Below are positions 42,580-52,372 of a DNA stretch of 64,000 bases, piece by piece (within the stretch, counting starts at the first letter, position 1; each line of letters opens with the position of its first letter). The translations under genes and the position numbers were made by a program. Source of the DNA: Siccirubricoccus soli (GTDB taxonomy: Bacteria > Pseudomonadota > Alphaproteobacteria > Acetobacterales > Acetobacteraceae). The stretch covers positions 1 to 64,000 of the forward strand of contig NZ_JAMZIK010000070.1 of the NCBI RefSeq assembly GCF_024178315.1, read 5' to 3'. The notes under the pieces were generated by a model. That model worked only from the letters and a program-made list of their open reading frames with translations. It did no database searches and was not told where the DNA came from.

Positions 42580-43182
42580 TTAAATCAGTTGCGCCAGCCA
42601 GACCGTATGCCCACCGCACTCCGGATCCTCCGCCCGGTGCGCCACCACGCGGAAGCCCTCCGCCGCCAGCAGCGCGCGGTACTCCTCGGGGGCCAGGCTG
42701 GCATGGTAGAGCACCTCCCCGCCGAAGCGGCCGAGGGCCTCGCCCTGCGCCGGCCCGCTGGTGAAGATCAGCGCCGCCCCGGGCACCGCATGGGCCCGGA
42801 ACACCGGGAACATGGCGCGCTGGGATGCCTGGCCCAGGTGGAAGAAGCTGTCCCAGGCCAGGATGCCGTGAAAGCGCCGGCCGAGCGCCAGGGTTCGCAT
42901 ATCCGCCACCTGCCACTCGCCGGCCGGCAGGTTGCCCTGGGCGAGCCCGATCATCCGCGGCGAGGAATCCACGCCCGTCACGGCGCAGCCGGCCGCCATC
43001 AGGTGGCGCGCGATCGGCACGCCCGTGCCGCAGCCGATATCGAGCACCGCCGGCCGTTCCGGCAGCAGCGCCAGGAAGCGGTCCAGCCAGCCCCGCTCGA
43101 ACAGCGCCGTGCTGCGCTCCGCCGCGAACAGCGCCGCGTGCCGCTCATACAGCCCGACGATCTTCTCCGCGTCCGAACTCAC
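42580..43182 (-). CDS. Class I SAM-dependent methyltransferase
   Basis: The 200-aa protein has SAM-binding motif I VLDIGCGTGVPIARHL and motif II VTGVDSSPRMI, with the later WQVADMRTL. It is a small Rossmann-fold methyltransferase; the substrate cannot be deduced. The GTG at 43182 is preferred because GGGAG lies eight bases before it. A GTG at 43197 has its ribosome site too close. It is co-transcribed with the carbonic anhydrase gene. Confidence 0.82.
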   Translation of the reverse strand: MSSDAEKIVGLYERHAALFAAERSTALFERGWLDRFLALLPERPAVLDIGCGTGVPIARHLMAAGCAVTGVDSSPRMIGLAQGNLPAGEWQVADMRTLALGRRFHGILAWDSFFHLGQASQRAMFPVFRAHAVPGAALIFTSGPAQGEALGRFGGEVLYHASLAPEEYRALLAAEGFRVVAHRAEDPECGGHTVWLAQLI

Positions 43183-43220
43183 CGGCCTTGCTCCCACCTC
43201 CGAACCGGACTGCCCGATGC

Positions 43221-43314
43221 CTGACGCGGCTCTGCCGCGGCAGGCTGTGCGAGGCGCTGCTCGCCCGGTGCCCCTGGGGGCCCCGCGGCGTTGCGCAGCG
43301 ACCTCGTGGGGAAG
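43221..43314. repeat. Family-C intergenic repeat, copy 1
   Basis: The stretch contains GCGGCTCTGCCGCGGCAGGC, TGTGCGAGGC, CGGCGTTGCGCAGCGACC and TCGTGGGGAAG, nearly matching 62200-62290 in the same order. It ends directly against the purH stop codon (43315-43317). Like the other families, it is built of short inverted repeats. Confidence 0.55.
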
Positions 43315-44892
43315 CTAGTGGCGGAAGTGCCGCATGCCCGTGAAGACCATGGCGAGGCCCGCCTTGTCCGCCGCCGCGATCACCTCGGCATCGCGGATCG
43401 AGCCGCCGGGCTGGATCACCGCCGTGACACCCGCCGCCGCCGCCGTCTCCAGCCCGTCGGCGAAGGGGAAGAAGGCGTCGGAGGCAACGACACTGCCCTT
43501 GGCCAGCGGCTCCGGCAGGCCGGCCGCCTTGGCCGCCGCCTCGCTCTTCCAGGCGGCGATGCGGCTGCTTTCCACCCGGTTCATCTGCCCGGCGCCGATG
43601 CCGACCGTCGCCAGGCCCTTGGCATAGACGATGGCGTTGGACTTCACATGCTTGCAGACGCGGAAGGCAAAGAGGAGGTCGGCGATCTCGGTCTCGGTCG
43701 GTGCGCGCTGCGTGACCACCTTCAGCGCCTCGGCCGTCACCCGGCCGGCGTCGCGGGATTGCGCGAGGAAGCCGCCGGCCACGCTCTTGAAGAAAAGACC
43801 GGGCGCCACCGGGTCGGGCACGCCGCCGGTCAGCAGCAGGCGCAGGTTCTTCTTCCTGGCGAAGACGGCCTGGGCCGCCTCGTCCGCATCCGGGGCGATG
43901 ACCACCTCGGTGAAGATGGCCGCGATCTTCTCGGCCGCCGCGGCGTCCAGCTTGCGGTTGGCCGCGACGATGCCGCCGAAGGCCGAGACGGGGTCGCAGA
44001 GCAGCGCCCTGTCCCAGGCGGCGGCGAGGTCCGCGCCCTCGGCCACCCCGCAGGGATTGGCGTGCTTGACGATGACGATCGCGGGCTTGTCGAACTCGGC
44101 GACGCATTCGAAGGCGGCGTCGGTGTCGTTGAGGTTGTTGTAGGAGAGCTCCTTGCCCTGCACCTGACGGGCGGTGGCGATGCCCGCGCGGCGCTCGCCG
44201 CTCAGGTAGAAGCCGGCCTGCTGGTGCGGGTTCTCGCCATAGCGCAGCGTCTGCTTGAGGATCCCGGCCACCGCGAGGCGCGGCGGGAAGTCCTGGCCGA
44301 GCTGGCCGGCGAACCAGCCGGAGATGGCGGCATCATAGGCCGCCGTCCGGGCATAGGCGGCGGCGGCCAGGCGCTTGCGGGTGGCGAGCGTGGTGCCGCC
44401 CTGCTCCGCCATCTCCGCCTGCACCGCGGCGAAATCGCCGGGCTCGGTCAGCACCGCGACATGGGCGTGGTTCTTGGCGGCGCTGCGGATCATCGCCGGG
44501 CCGCCGATATCGATGTTCTCGATGCAGGTCTCGAAATCGGCGCCCTTCGCCACCGTCGCCTCGAAGGGGTAGAGGTTCACCGCCACCAGGTCGATCGGGG
44601 CGATGCCATGCGCCGCCACCTGCGCCCGGTGCTCCTCCAGGTCGCGGCGGAAGAGCAGCCCGCCATGCACCTGCGGCACCAGGGTCTTCACCCGCCCGTC
44701 CAGGATCTCCGGGAAGCCGGTATGGTCGGAGACATCCTTCACCGGCACCCCGGCCTCCCGCAGGGCCTTGGCGGTACCGCCGGTGGAGAGGATCTCCACC
44801 CCCTTGGCCGCGAGGAACCGGCCGAACTCCACCAGCCCGGTCTTGTCGGACACGGAAAGGAGGGCGCGGCGGATCGGGACGATGTCGGTCAT
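43315..44892 (-). CDS. purH: Bifunctional AICAR formyltransferase/IMP cyclohydrolase
   Basis: The 525-aa protein is a full PurH. The N-terminal IMP cyclohydrolase part opens [17 protein letters not shown] and has STGGTAKAL. The AICAR transformylase part has [34 protein letters not shown] and the end [11 protein letters not shown]. It catalyses the last two steps of IMP synthesis. The start at 44892 ([10 protein letters not shown]) matches the family. The TAG stop lies at the border of a family-C repeat. Confidence 0.96.
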   Translation of the reverse strand: MTDIVPIRRALLSVSDKTGLVEFGRFLAAKGVEILSTGGTAKALREAGVPVKDVSDHTGFPEILDGRVKTLVPQVHGGLLFRRDLEEHRAQVAAHGIAPIDLVAVNLYPFEATVAKGADFETCIENIDIGGPAMIRSAAKNHAHVAVLTEPGDFAAVQAEMAEQGGTTLATRKRLAAAAYARTAAYDAAISGWFAGQLGQDFPPRLAVAGILKQTLRYGENPHQQAGFYLSGERRAGIATARQVQGKELSYNNLNDTDAAFECVAEFDKPAIVIVKHANPCGVAEGADLAAAWDRALLCDPVSAFGGIVAANRKLDAAAAEKIAAIFTEVVIAPDADEAAQAVFARKKNLRLLLTGGVPDPVAPGLFFKSVAGGFLAQSRDAGRVTAEALKVVTQRAPTETEIADLLFAFRVCKHVKSNAIVYAKGLATVGIGAGQMNRVESSRIAAWKSEAAAKAAGLPEPLAKGSVVASDAFFPFADGLETAAAAGVTAVIQPGGSIRDAEVIAAADKAGLAMVFTGMRHFRH

Positions 44893-45101
44893 GGCGGGGA
44901 ACTCCGGCCGGAAGGGCCGCGGGATAGACCCTGCCGCGCCCCGGAGGCAACCGGCAGGACCTGCCCCCCTGCCATGCGCCGGCATGGGACCCGGCCGCGG
45001 CAGGGGCCGGGCCCGGCGCCTGCCGCCCGGCCCGTTCCGCCGTCGGACCATGCCGTGTTAGCCGAATCGCAAGCCCGGACCGTCAGGATTGCGACCGTGC
45101 C

Positions 45102-47189
45102 ATGAGGTTCGCGATGCGCATCAGGACGGTCTTCTTCTTGGGGTTTCTTGCCGCGCTGCTGCCGGGGCTCGGCCTGGCGGCCTGGCAGGCCGTCGCCGCC
45201 TGGCAGGCCGCCAGCCGGACGCAGGAGGCCATCCTGGCCGCGCGGACCCTGGCGGTGCTGCTCCAGGGCCAGACCGCCTTCGCCGTCCAGACCGGCCAGC
45301 TGAACGCCGCGGCGCAGGCGGAGGCGCAGGGCAGTTCGCCCGAGCTGGACGCGGCCCGGCGCACCGGTGCGGAGGCGGACCGGCTGCTGCGCCAGGCGGC
45401 GGAAGCCGCCGCCGCGGCCGGCTTCCCGACCGCGGCCATCGAGGAGTCCCGCCGCGTCAACGCCGCGCTGCTGCAGCGGCTGGAGCAGGGCGCCGCCCTG
45501 CCGCGGGCGCAGCGCGATGCCCGGCTGGCGGCGGATATCGGCGCGGCGCGCAGCCAGGTGGCGGATGGCCTGGCCCCGCTGCAGGATGCCGTCTCCCGCC
45601 GCCTCGTCGCCGCGGCGCCGGACCTGATCCCGCTGGTCGAGATCGCCGGCCATGGCACCGCGTTGCGCGAGAGCCTCGGCCGCCGCAGCCTGATGCTCTC
45701 CGGCTGGCTCGGCGGCCAGCCGGTGACCGCGGCCGGGGTGCAGGCCGCCCAGGCCCTGACCGGGCGCGCCGAGCAGAGCTGGCAGGAGGTCCAGCGCCTC
45801 GCCGCCGCGCAGCCTGATGCCTTGCTGCGGGAGAGGCTGGCGACCCAGCGCCGCAACTACGGCGAGACGGCGGAGCCGCGCTGGCGCCGGGTGGTGGAGG
45901 CGGCGTCCGCCCGGCTGGTGCCGAACGGCCCGGACTGGCCGGAGACCCTTACTCAGTTCCGCCAATGGGGCGTACCCGCGCTGGCGGAGGTGCTGAAGCT
46001 GCGCGACGTGGCGCTGGAAGCGGCGCTGCGCCGGGCCCAGGCGAAACTGGGTGGGGAGCACCGACAGTTCGGCGCGCTGCTGGCGCTCATCTGCGCCCTG
46101 GCCGGCATCGGCGCCGGGATCCTGCTCATCCTGCTGCGCCAAGTGGTGCGGCCGCTCGGCGCGCTGACCGCGACGGTGACGCGGATCGCCGGCGGGACGC
46201 TGGATCTCAGCGTCCCCGGCCATGGCAGGCGGGACGAGCTGGGCGAGATGGCCCAGGCGATCGAGCAGCTCCGCACCGCCTCGCAGGAGCGGGTGGCGCT
46301 GGCGGCGCAGGAGGCGGAGCGCCGCGCCGCCCAACTGGCCCGCGCTGGCCGGGTGGAGACGCTGCTGCGGGAATTCGAGGCGGAGACGGTCAGCGTGCTG
46401 CGCAAGGTGGCCGACGCGGCCGGGGAGCTGGACGCCGCCGCAAGCGGCATGGCACAGACCGCAGAGCGCGGCAGCCAGCGTGCCGCTGCGGTGGCGGGCG
46501 CCGCCACCTCGGCCAGCGACAACGTGCGCGGCGTGGCCGCAGCGGCGGAGGAGCTTTCCGCCAGCATCGCCGAGGTGGTCCGGCATGTGGAGGCGAGCGC
46601 CGGCGCGGCACGGGAGGCCCGCAGCGCCACCGAGGCGACGGACATCACCGTGCGCGGCCTCGCCGAGGCGGCGCAGCGTATCGGCGATGTGGTGAAGCTG
46701 ATCGGGGATATCGCCGGCCAGACCAATCTGCTGGCGCTGAACGCGACGATCGAGGCGGCAAGGGCCGGCGAGGCGGGGAAGGGCTTCGCGGTGGTAGCGA
46801 GCGAGGTGAAGACCCTGGCCGGGCAGACCGCGAAAGCCACGGAGGAGATCGGCCGGCAGATCGCCGATATCCAGAGCGAGACGGCCCGTACCGTCGAGGT
46901 CATCGGCCGCATCGCCGGCATCGTCCATCGGCTGAACGAGGCGACGGCGGCGGTGGCGGAAACCGCCTCCCAGCAGGCGACGGCGACGCAGGAGATCGGC
47001 CGCTCCGTGGCCGAGGCCGCGGGCGGCGTGGCGGAGGCGGCGGAGAATGCCGGCGGGCTGCGGGCGGATGCGGAGCAGACCGGCAGCACGGCGGGCGAGG
47101 TGCGGGCGGCGTCCTCGCAGCTTGCGGCCGAGGCGGCGCGGCTGCGGCACCGGATGGATGATTTCCTGGCGGCGATCCGGGCGGCCTAG
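45102..47189 (+). CDS. Methyl-accepting chemotaxis protein
   Basis: The 695-aa chemoreceptor has a transmembrane segment at residues 10-26, a long alanine-rich periplasmic four-helix-type sensor, a second transmembrane segment near 325-345, and HAMP ([20 protein letters not shown]). The signalling domain hairpin tip is [20 protein letters not shown]. It would signal to CheA through CheW. The start may be 45102 or ATG 45114. Its stop codon TAG (47187-47189) is the first part of a 107-bp repeat element. Confidence 0.92.
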   Translation: MRFAMRIRTVFFLGFLAALLPGLGLAAWQAVAAWQAASRTQEAILAARTLAVLLQGQTAFAVQTGQLNAAAQAEAQGSSPELDAARRTGAEADRLLRQAAEAAAAAGFPTAAIEESRRVNAALLQRLEQGAALPRAQRDARLAADIGAARSQVADGLAPLQDAVSRRLVAAAPDLIPLVEIAGHGTALRESLGRRSLMLSGWLGGQPVTAAGVQAAQALTGRAEQSWQEVQRLAAAQPDALLRERLATQRRNYGETAEPRWRRVVEAASARLVPNGPDWPETLTQFRQWGVPALAEVLKLRDVALEAALRRAQAKLGGEHRQFGALLALICALAGIGAGILLILLRQVVRPLGALTATVTRIAGGTLDLSVPGHGRRDELGEMAQAIEQLRTASQERVALAAQEAERRAAQLARAGRVETLLREFEAETVSVLRKVADAAGELDAAASGMAQTAERGSQRAAAVAGAATSASDNVRGVAAAAEELSASIAEVVRHVEASAGAAREARSATEATDITVRGLAEAAQRIGDVVKLIGDIAGQTNLLALNATIEAARAGEAGKGFAVVASEVKTLAGQTAKATEEIGRQIADIQSETARTVEVIGRIAGIVHRLNEATAAVAETASQQATATQEIGRSVAEAAGGVAEAAENAGGLRADAEQTGSTAGEVRAASSQLAAEAARLRHRMDDFLAAIRAA

Positions 47190-47292
47190 AGCGTTTTCGG
47201 TTTACATGCGTTCACCGACAACGCTCTACGCCTTTGTTCGCAGAGCAGATTCACGCCTTCGGGCGATGCCGCCCTACGGCGATCTGCTCTGG
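47186..47292. repeat. 107-bp two-hairpin element, copy B
   Basis: CTAGAGCGTTTTCGGT at the left pairs with ACCGAcaACGCTCTA about 20 bases on. A second hairpin is closed by GAGCAGAT and ATCTGCTC around GCCTTCGGGC. It differs from copy C at only about eight of 107 positions by eye. The right end is CTGG instead of CTAG. The left CTAG supplies the chemoreceptor stop codon. Confidence 0.85.
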
Positions 47293-47574
47293 CTGTCCGG
47301 TCCCGGCGAGTAGAGGTGCATCTTCGGCCGGCGAGATGCGCCATGGCAGCAAGCCCGCATGGCGCGGCCAGAACGACGCGGCGTGTTCGAGCCGAGCTTC
47401 AAGCGTCGGAAGAGAGTACCCGCGCCCTGGCCGCCCGCCCTGGCCTTCAGTCCGAGTCCGCAACTCGAACCCTGAGGACCGGAATGCAGACCGAGGCCCG
47501 GGCCAGGCCCTGGCCCCGCCGGGCGGCACCGGCGCCCAGGGGCAAGGGGCCCCGGGGCTCCGGCGTCCACTACT

Positions 47575-48810
47575 TCACTTCTTCCGCTGCTCCACCAGCA
47601 CGCCGCTGGCCTTCAGCGCCTTCAGCTCCTCGGCCGAGAAGCCGTTCCGCGCCAGCACCTCGTCGGTATGCTCGGCGAAGCGCGGCGGCACGCCGCGGGT
47701 GCCGCCGGGCGTCCGGCTCAGCTTGATCGGCGTGCCGAGGCCGCGATAGCTGCCGAGCTCCGTCACCATCTCGCGGTGCGCCGTGTGGTCGGCCTGCATC
47801 GCCTCATCGACATGCAGCACCGGCCCGGCGGGCAGGCCGGCGGCCAGCATGCGGCGGCAGAGGTCGTGGCCGTCCTCCGTGGCGAAGCGTGCCTCCAGAA
47901 CTTCGGTCAGCGCTTCCCGGTTCACCACACGACCGCCATTGGTGGCGAAGCGTTCATCCTTCGCCACCTCGGGGATGCCGAGGAAGTCGCAGAATTTGCG
48001 GAAGGCCGGGTCGTTGCCGGCGGCGACGAAGATCTCGCAGGTCTTGGTGCGGAACTTCGAATAGGGCACCAGGTTCGGGTGCGGGTTGCCCGTCGCCTTC
48101 GGCCGCTTGCCGTTCAGGAAGTAGTTCGGCGCATGCGGGTGCAGCAGCGCCATGCCGCAATCATGCAGCGTCATGTCGCAATACTGGCCCTGGCCGCTGC
48201 GCTCCCGCTCCTGCAGCGCCATCAGGATGGCGATGGTGGAGAACAGGCCGGTGGCGATGTCGACGATCGGGGTGCCGAGCCGGGTCGGCCCGCTGGTCTC
48301 CGTGCCGTTGATGCTCATCAGCCCGGTCATCGCCTGCAGCACGGCGTCATAGCCCGGGAAGCCGCCGAGCGGCCCGGTGCCGCCGAAGCCGGAGACGCGG
48401 CAATGCACGAGGCGGGGGAATTTCTTGCTCAGCACCTCATGGTAGCCGAGGCCCCATTTCTCCATGCTGCCCGGCTTGAAATTCTCGATCAGCACATCGG
48501 CGCCTTCCAGCAGCCGCAGCAGCACCTGCTTCCCCTCGGGCTTCGAGAGGTCGAGGCCGACCGACTTCTTGTTCCGGTTGATGTTCAGGAAGTAGCTGGC
48601 CGTGCCATCCGCATCGAAGGGCGGGCCCCAGTCGCGCACCTCGTCGCCCTGCGGCGGCTCCAGCTTGATCACCTCGGCCCCGTGGTCAGAGAGCACCATG
48701 GTGCAGTAGGGCCCGCCGAGCACGCGGGTGAGGTCGATGACGCGCAGCCCGGCCAGCGCGCCTTCCGAGCGCGCGAGGCCGAGGCCGGTACTCTGGGGCA
48801 GGGCATCCAT
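47575..48810 (-). CDS. CaiB/BaiF-family CoA-transferase (second copy)
   Basis: The 411-aa protein has GLRVIDLTRVLGGPYCTM, GAEVIKLEPPQGDEVRDWG, ENFKPGSMEKWGLGYHEV, PRLVHCRVSGFGGTGPLGG and GYDAVLQAMTGLM. These are typical of class III CoA-transferases such as formyl-CoA or succinyl-CoA-dependent enzymes. The start at 48810 (MDALPQSTGLG) excludes an upstream shadow. It is divergent from the flavoprotein gene at 49136 and may share its control region. Confidence 0.91.
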   Translation of the reverse strand: MDALPQSTGLGLARSEGALAGLRVIDLTRVLGGPYCTMVLSDHGAEVIKLEPPQGDEVRDWGPPFDADGTASYFLNINRNKKSVGLDLSKPEGKQVLLRLLEGADVLIENFKPGSMEKWGLGYHEVLSKKFPRLVHCRVSGFGGTGPLGGFPGYDAVLQAMTGLMSINGTETSGPTRLGTPIVDIATGLFSTIAILMALQERERSGQGQYCDMTLHDCGMALLHPHAPNYFLNGKRPKATGNPHPNLVPYSKFRTKTCEIFVAAGNDPAFRKFCDFLGIPEVAKDERFATNGGRVVNREALTEVLEARFATEDGHDLCRRMLAAGLPAGPVLHVDEAMQADHTAHREMVTELGSYRGLGTPIKLSRTPGGTRGVPPRFAEHTDEVLARNGFSAEELKALKASGVLVEQRKK

Positions 48811-49135
48811 GATGCGGCGACTTTCCTTCCCGGGCTGCAAAGGATGCCGGGAGGGTAGGCCCGCGGCGCGCCCGGGGCAAACCGGCCGCTCGCCCCGGCC
48901 GGCAGGGAGGGGGCTGACGCCATGCCGGACCACCCCCTCCTTGAAGGCCCCGGGAAAGCACCGGCTTCCCGGCGGCGCGGCCAGGCTGGTAGCCTGCGGG
49001 CGGGGAGGGACCCCGTCTGCGCCGGCGGAAGCTGCACTCGTGCGGCCCCGGCCGCCTTGATTTGGTCGATCGACCGACTTCCACCCCATCCGGACGCGTG
49101 CTAGGATGACGACGAACCAAATCAGGGAGGTTCCC
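48811..49135. other. Divergent control region of the CoA-transferase and flavoprotein genes
   Basis: The 325-base gap contains no gene. Near its right end, GATTTGGTCGATCGACCGAC includes a perfect palindrome (listed separately). An AT-richer stretch at 49057-49130 probably holds the promoter of the flavoprotein gene, which has AGGGAGG before its ATG. Confidence 0.5.
49064..49075. promoter_or_regulatory. 12-bp palindrome, candidate operator
   Basis: GGTCGATCGACC is a perfect 12-bp palindrome 61 bases before the flavoprotein start, in the divergent control region. Length and position fit a dimeric repressor site such as TetR or GntR type. No regulator gene adjoins it. Confidence 0.4.
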
Positions 49136-50353
49136 ATGGCCGCCGCCGAAATCGGGCGCATCGCCCCACAGCCTGGGGATGCCATTTCCGCGCCGGATCC
49201 GGTGGCCCGCGCCCGCGCCTTGCAGCCCCTGCTCGCCGCCGAGGGCCCCGCCATCGACCGTGCCATGCAGCTCACCCCCGCGGTGACGGAGGCGCTGCAC
49301 GCGGCCGGGCTGCACCGCCTGCTGCTGCCGCCGGAGCTCGGCGGCGACGCCCTGCCGCTCGATGTCTATGCCCAGGTGGTGGAGGCGGTGGCGATCGGCG
49401 ATGCCAGCACCGCCTGGTGCGTGAACCAGAGCAATGTCTCCGTCCTCAGCAGCGCCACCTACCTGGCGCCGGAAGTGGCGCAGCGCCTCTTCGGCCATAG
49501 CCGCGCGGCGCTGGCCTGGGGTGCGCGGCATGGCAAGGCGAAGGCGGTGCCGGTGCCGGGCGGCTACCGCGTGACCGGCGCCTGGGAATTCGGCTCCGGC
49601 AGCCGCCATTCCGCGCTGCTCGGCGCGCATGTGCCGGTGGTGCTGGAGGATGGGACGCTCCGCCCCGGCCCGGATGGCCGGCCGGAAGACGTGACGGTGA
49701 TCTTTCCGAAGGAGCAGGCCCGCATCCTCGGGGGCTGGGCCGCCATCGGCCTGCGCGGCACCGGCAGCGATGCCTATGAGGTGACGGACCTCTTCGTACC
49801 GGACGCCCATGCCTGCTTCCGCGACCGGTTGGCGGAGCGGCGCATCACCACGCCGGTCACCCTCTTCACCTCGCATCTCTGCTATGCGGCCGGCTTCTCC
49901 GCCACCGCGCTCGGCGTCGCCCGCGCCCTGCTGAACGAATACGTGGCGCTCGCCCGCGGCAAGCAGGCCCGCGCCGGCGCCCAGCCCATGGCGGAGAACC
50001 ACAGCATCCAGTCGGAGGTCGCCCAGCTCGAGGCCAAGCTCCGTGCCCATCGCATGTATCTCTTCGGCACGCTGCAGGAGGCCTGGGCGGAAGCGGAGGG
50101 CAGCGGCACGCTGAGCATGCGGATGCGTATGGCGGTGCGGCTGGCCACCACCACGGCGATGCGGGAGGCGACCGACATCTCCGTCGCCTGCTACCGCGCC
50201 GGCGGCACCACCTCCGTGCTGGAGTCCAACCCCTTCGAGCGCCGCTTCCGCGACGCCATGGCGGTCTCCCAGCACCTGCAGGGCACGCCCTGGCATCTGG
50301 AAACCGTGGGGCGCCATCTGCTCGGCGTGCCGCAGCGGGAAGCCTTCGTCTGA
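49136..50353 (+). CDS. Acyl-CoA-dehydrogenase-fold flavoprotein (DszC/hydroxylase-like)
   Basis: The 405-aa protein has the acyl-CoA dehydrogenase fold: LHRLLLPPELGGDALPLDV, then AIGDASTAWCVNQSNVS, the GGYRVTGAWEFGSGS barrel segment, and a C-terminal helix bundle with GTTSVLESNPFERRFRDAM. This pattern fits FMN-dependent monooxygenases such as DszC or HpaB-like hydroxylases better than true acyl-CoA dehydrogenases. The ATG at 49136 follows AGGGAGG. It diverges from a CoA-transferase gene. The substrate is unknown. Confidence 0.85.
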   Translation: MAAAEIGRIAPQPGDAISAPDPVARARALQPLLAAEGPAIDRAMQLTPAVTEALHAAGLHRLLLPPELGGDALPLDVYAQVVEAVAIGDASTAWCVNQSNVSVLSSATYLAPEVAQRLFGHSRAALAWGARHGKAKAVPVPGGYRVTGAWEFGSGSRHSALLGAHVPVVLEDGTLRPGPDGRPEDVTVIFPKEQARILGGWAAIGLRGTGSDAYEVTDLFVPDAHACFRDRLAERRITTPVTLFTSHLCYAAGFSATALGVARALLNEYVALARGKQARAGAQPMAENHSIQSEVAQLEAKLRAHRMYLFGTLQEAWAEAEGSGTLSMRMRMAVRLATTTAMREATDISVACYRAGGTTSVLESNPFERRFRDAMAVSQHLQGTPWHLETVGRHLLGVPQREAFV

Positions 50354-50826
50354 TCCGGGGCGGAAATGCCCGGAGGCGCTCCGCCGCGTCTTCGACGGCG
50401 GCCGGTGAGGAGCGCCACGAGCGGGCGTTGAGGCACGCCTAGGTGGTAGGATGCCGCTGGCCGGCATCCGGTCCGGCAGGCCCGGCGCTGCATCGCCGGC
50501 GAAGGCAGGAGATGACCTGCCTGCCATCGCCGCCACGCGGGGAAGGGGGAGCTGCGTCGTCGCCTCCGCGGGAGGCGCCAAGCCTTCGCTGGCCATCTTC
50601 GCCACGCATTGCATCGCCGCGAGCCTGCCGGGCATCTGGCGCACCCGGCGCGCCCCAGATTATTCGCTGGCTTGGCCTGGCGCCGGTGCCTGCCGGTCAT
50701 CATCACGGGAGCGGGCGGCCGACTGGCCGCCGGCCGGCCCGCCCGCGCGCCATCCCACCAGCCCTCGCTCCTGCCACCCGCAGGCGGCGCCCGGCGCGCT
50801 TTTCGTACCGCCCGGCACTGCGAGTT
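50354..50826. other. Intergenic region, 473 bases, no gene recognised
   Basis: This GC-rich stretch has open frames in several phases, but all read as arginine/alanine/proline-rich shadow and none has family-like motifs or a good ribosome site. A weak hairpin-rich part follows the flavoprotein stop and may terminate it. The right end borders the iron-type box of hemP. Confidence 0.5.
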
Positions 50827-50845
50827 ATTGCGAATGACTCGCAAT
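50827..50845. promoter_or_regulatory. Iron-type palindromic box upstream of hemP
   Basis: ATTGCGAATGACTCGCAAT has 7-bp perfect arms around a 5-base centre and lies 46 bases before the hemP start. An identical 19-bp sequence is at 61766-61784. Position before hemP and the shape fit a Fur-superfamily (Fur or Irr) site. The regulator identity is inferred. Confidence 0.6.
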
Positions 50846-50891
50846 TACATTAGGCTCTCGCCATCGAGGAGTCGCTCCCCGGAGGCACCAC

Positions 50892-51068
50892 ATGACCGAG
50901 ACCAGCAAGCCCGAACCGGCCCCGCGCCCGCCGCCCGCCCCGCGGCCGCCGCATATCCTCGCCAGCACGGATCTGCTCCGCGGCGCCCGCGAAGTCGGGA
51001 TCCGCCATGGCGAGGAGCTCTACCGCCTGCGCCTGACCGCCGCCGGAAAGCTCATCCTCACCAAGTAA
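50892..51068 (+). CDS. hemP: Hemin uptake protein HemP
   Basis: This 58-aa protein has the HemP pattern: a proline-rich start followed by ILASTDLLRGAREVGIRHG and ELYRLRLTAAGKLILTK to the end. HemP proteins are small, iron-regulated, and in several proteobacteria activate or accompany hemin-uptake genes. The ATG at 50892 follows GGAGG by six bases. The palindromic box at 50827-50845 suggests iron repression. No hemin receptor or TonB gene follows directly. The short length does not reduce confidence because the motif covers most of the protein. Confidence 0.9.
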   Translation: MTETSKPEPAPRPPPAPRPPHILASTDLLRGAREVGIRHGEELYRLRLTAAGKLILTK

Positions 51069-51548
51069 TCCCGCCCACCCAGTGCCAAGCCAGCCAGTCT
51101 CCGCCACGCGCCAGCCAAGCTTTCCCGCAGGACGGCCCGATCCCCGCATCTCCCTGAGGCTTGCTCCGGCTGCCGCCTTCGCCACCCTGCTGCTGGCGCT
51201 GCACATGGCCGCCCCGGCGCAGGAGGCGACGCCCCCGCCACCGCCCGGGATGCCGTGACCGCCACCCGCGCCCCGCGCCGGGTGGGGGCGTGCGCTTCCA
51301 GGCGCCCGCGCCAGGGATGCTGCTGCCGGATTATGCCGCCTGATCCCCGGGGCAGGCAGGCAACGCTGCGGGCTCCGCCGTGCCGGCCGGGATGGCAGCC
51401 GCCGGTCGCCTGCCGGCAGGGTCGCCGGTGCCCGGCGCCTCCGAGGCGGCTGTGGCTGGCCATCCAGGATGGGGAGCGGGTCGGTCCGCCTCGGCAAGCC
51501 GGCGGGGGGGCGCGGCAAGCGGCGGGGCCGCCGCGCCGCTCTCCCACC
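51069..51548. other. Region after hemP, possible tiny secreted peptide
   Basis: No firm gene is seen in 480 bases. One frame from GTG 51082 to TGA 51256-51258 (58 codons) includes a signal-like stretch LAPAAAFATLLLALHMAAPA followed by PPPPPGMP. Downstream another phase ends MLLPDYAA at 51343. These could be parts of a decayed small exported protein, but neither has a good ribosome site. Confidence 0.25.
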
Positions 51549-51579
51549 TTGACCTTCCCGGCATGGCAACCCTCTTCCT
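51549..51579 (+). promoter_or_regulatory. Possible MerR-type promoter of cueR
   Basis: CTTGACCTTCCCGGCATGG resembles copper-type MerR promoters, in which TTGACC overlaps an operator and the spacer is long. The right half (GGCAACC) is a poor match and the -10 box is unclear. It ends about 40 bases before the cueR start. Confidence 0.35.
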
Positions 51580-51619
51580 CCCGGAGCATGGAGGCTCCGG
51601 CCTCCGGCAGGAGGTGCAG

Positions 51620-52069
51620 ATGAATATCGGGCAGGCGGCGGCGGCATCCGGCATCTCGGCCAAGATGCTGCGCTATTACGAGGAGATCGGGCTGATGCCC
51701 CGGGCGAGCCGCAGCCCGTCCGGCTACCGCCTCTATACCGAGGCCGATGTCCAGACCCTGAGCTTCATCCGCCGGGCCCGCGACCTCGGCCTGTCCATCG
51801 AGCGCATCCGCCTGCTGATTGGGCTCTGGCATGACCGGGACCGGCCGAGCGCCGAGGTGAAGCGCATCGCGCTGGAGCATGTGGCGGAGCTCGAGGACCG
51901 GATCGCCGAGCTGACCGCAATGCGGGACCGGCTGCGCGCCCTGGCAGGCCATTGCCATGGCGACGCCCAGCCGGATTGCCCGATCCTGGAGGAGCTGGAG
52001 GCAGGCCGCCCGGTCCCCGCCGGGCCCAGAGGCCGCGCGAAGCGCGCGGCGCCGGCCCCGGTGAGCTGA
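51620..52069 (+). CDS. cueR: MerR-family Cu(I)-responsive regulator, CueR-like
   Basis: The 149-aa protein has a MerR helix-turn-helix (MNIGQAAAASGISAKMLRYY then EEIGLMPRASRSPSGYR), a dimer helix (AEVKRIALEHVAELEDRIAEL) and the metal loop GHCHGDAQPDCPI. The Cys-x7-Cys spacing equals that of CueR. It should activate copper-resistance genes by DNA distortion. The ATG at 51620 follows GCAGGAGG. No copper ATPase or chaperone is next to it. A tail rich in Arg/Pro extends the protein. Confidence 0.88.
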   Translation: MNIGQAAAASGISAKMLRYYEEIGLMPRASRSPSGYRLYTEADVQTLSFIRRARDLGLSIERIRLLIGLWHDRDRPSAEVKRIALEHVAELEDRIAELTAMRDRLRALAGHCHGDAQPDCPILEELEAGRPVPAGPRGRAKRAAPAPVS

Positions 52070-52372
52070 GGCGGGGGGCTGGCGCGGATGTACAGGCGGC
52101 GGCAAGGCTGGGCAGAGGTGGGTGGCGCAGCGCTTGGCCCTGCTGCTGTTCCTGCTTGCCATCCAGCCGCCCCTTGCGGCGCTTAGGGCCGCGCCAGCGC
52201 ACGGTACGGGCAGCCATGACCATCAGGTCCGCAAACGGCCTGGTGCTCAATTCATGTTCGCCAGCCCGCGATAAGCCGCTCAACAGATTGGAATTCGCAG
52301 TGGAATGCGCGCCATGGGATAATTCCATCCGCTCGCAGATTGTTCTAGGCTTGCGACGCCGCGTCCGGCGAG
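52070..52372. other. Intergenic region, AT-richer on the right
   Basis: The 303-base gap after cueR holds no recognisable gene. From about 52215 the sequence becomes AT-richer (for example GATTGGAATTCGCAGTGG and ATGGGATAATTCC), marking the change in base composition that continues through the next gene. The promoter of that gene is probably here. Confidence 0.5.

Noticed and set aside
50191-50844. Minus-strand frame in the gap before hemP
   Set aside because: It is arginine/alanine-rich, overlaps the flavoprotein gene, and would start inside the palindromic box.
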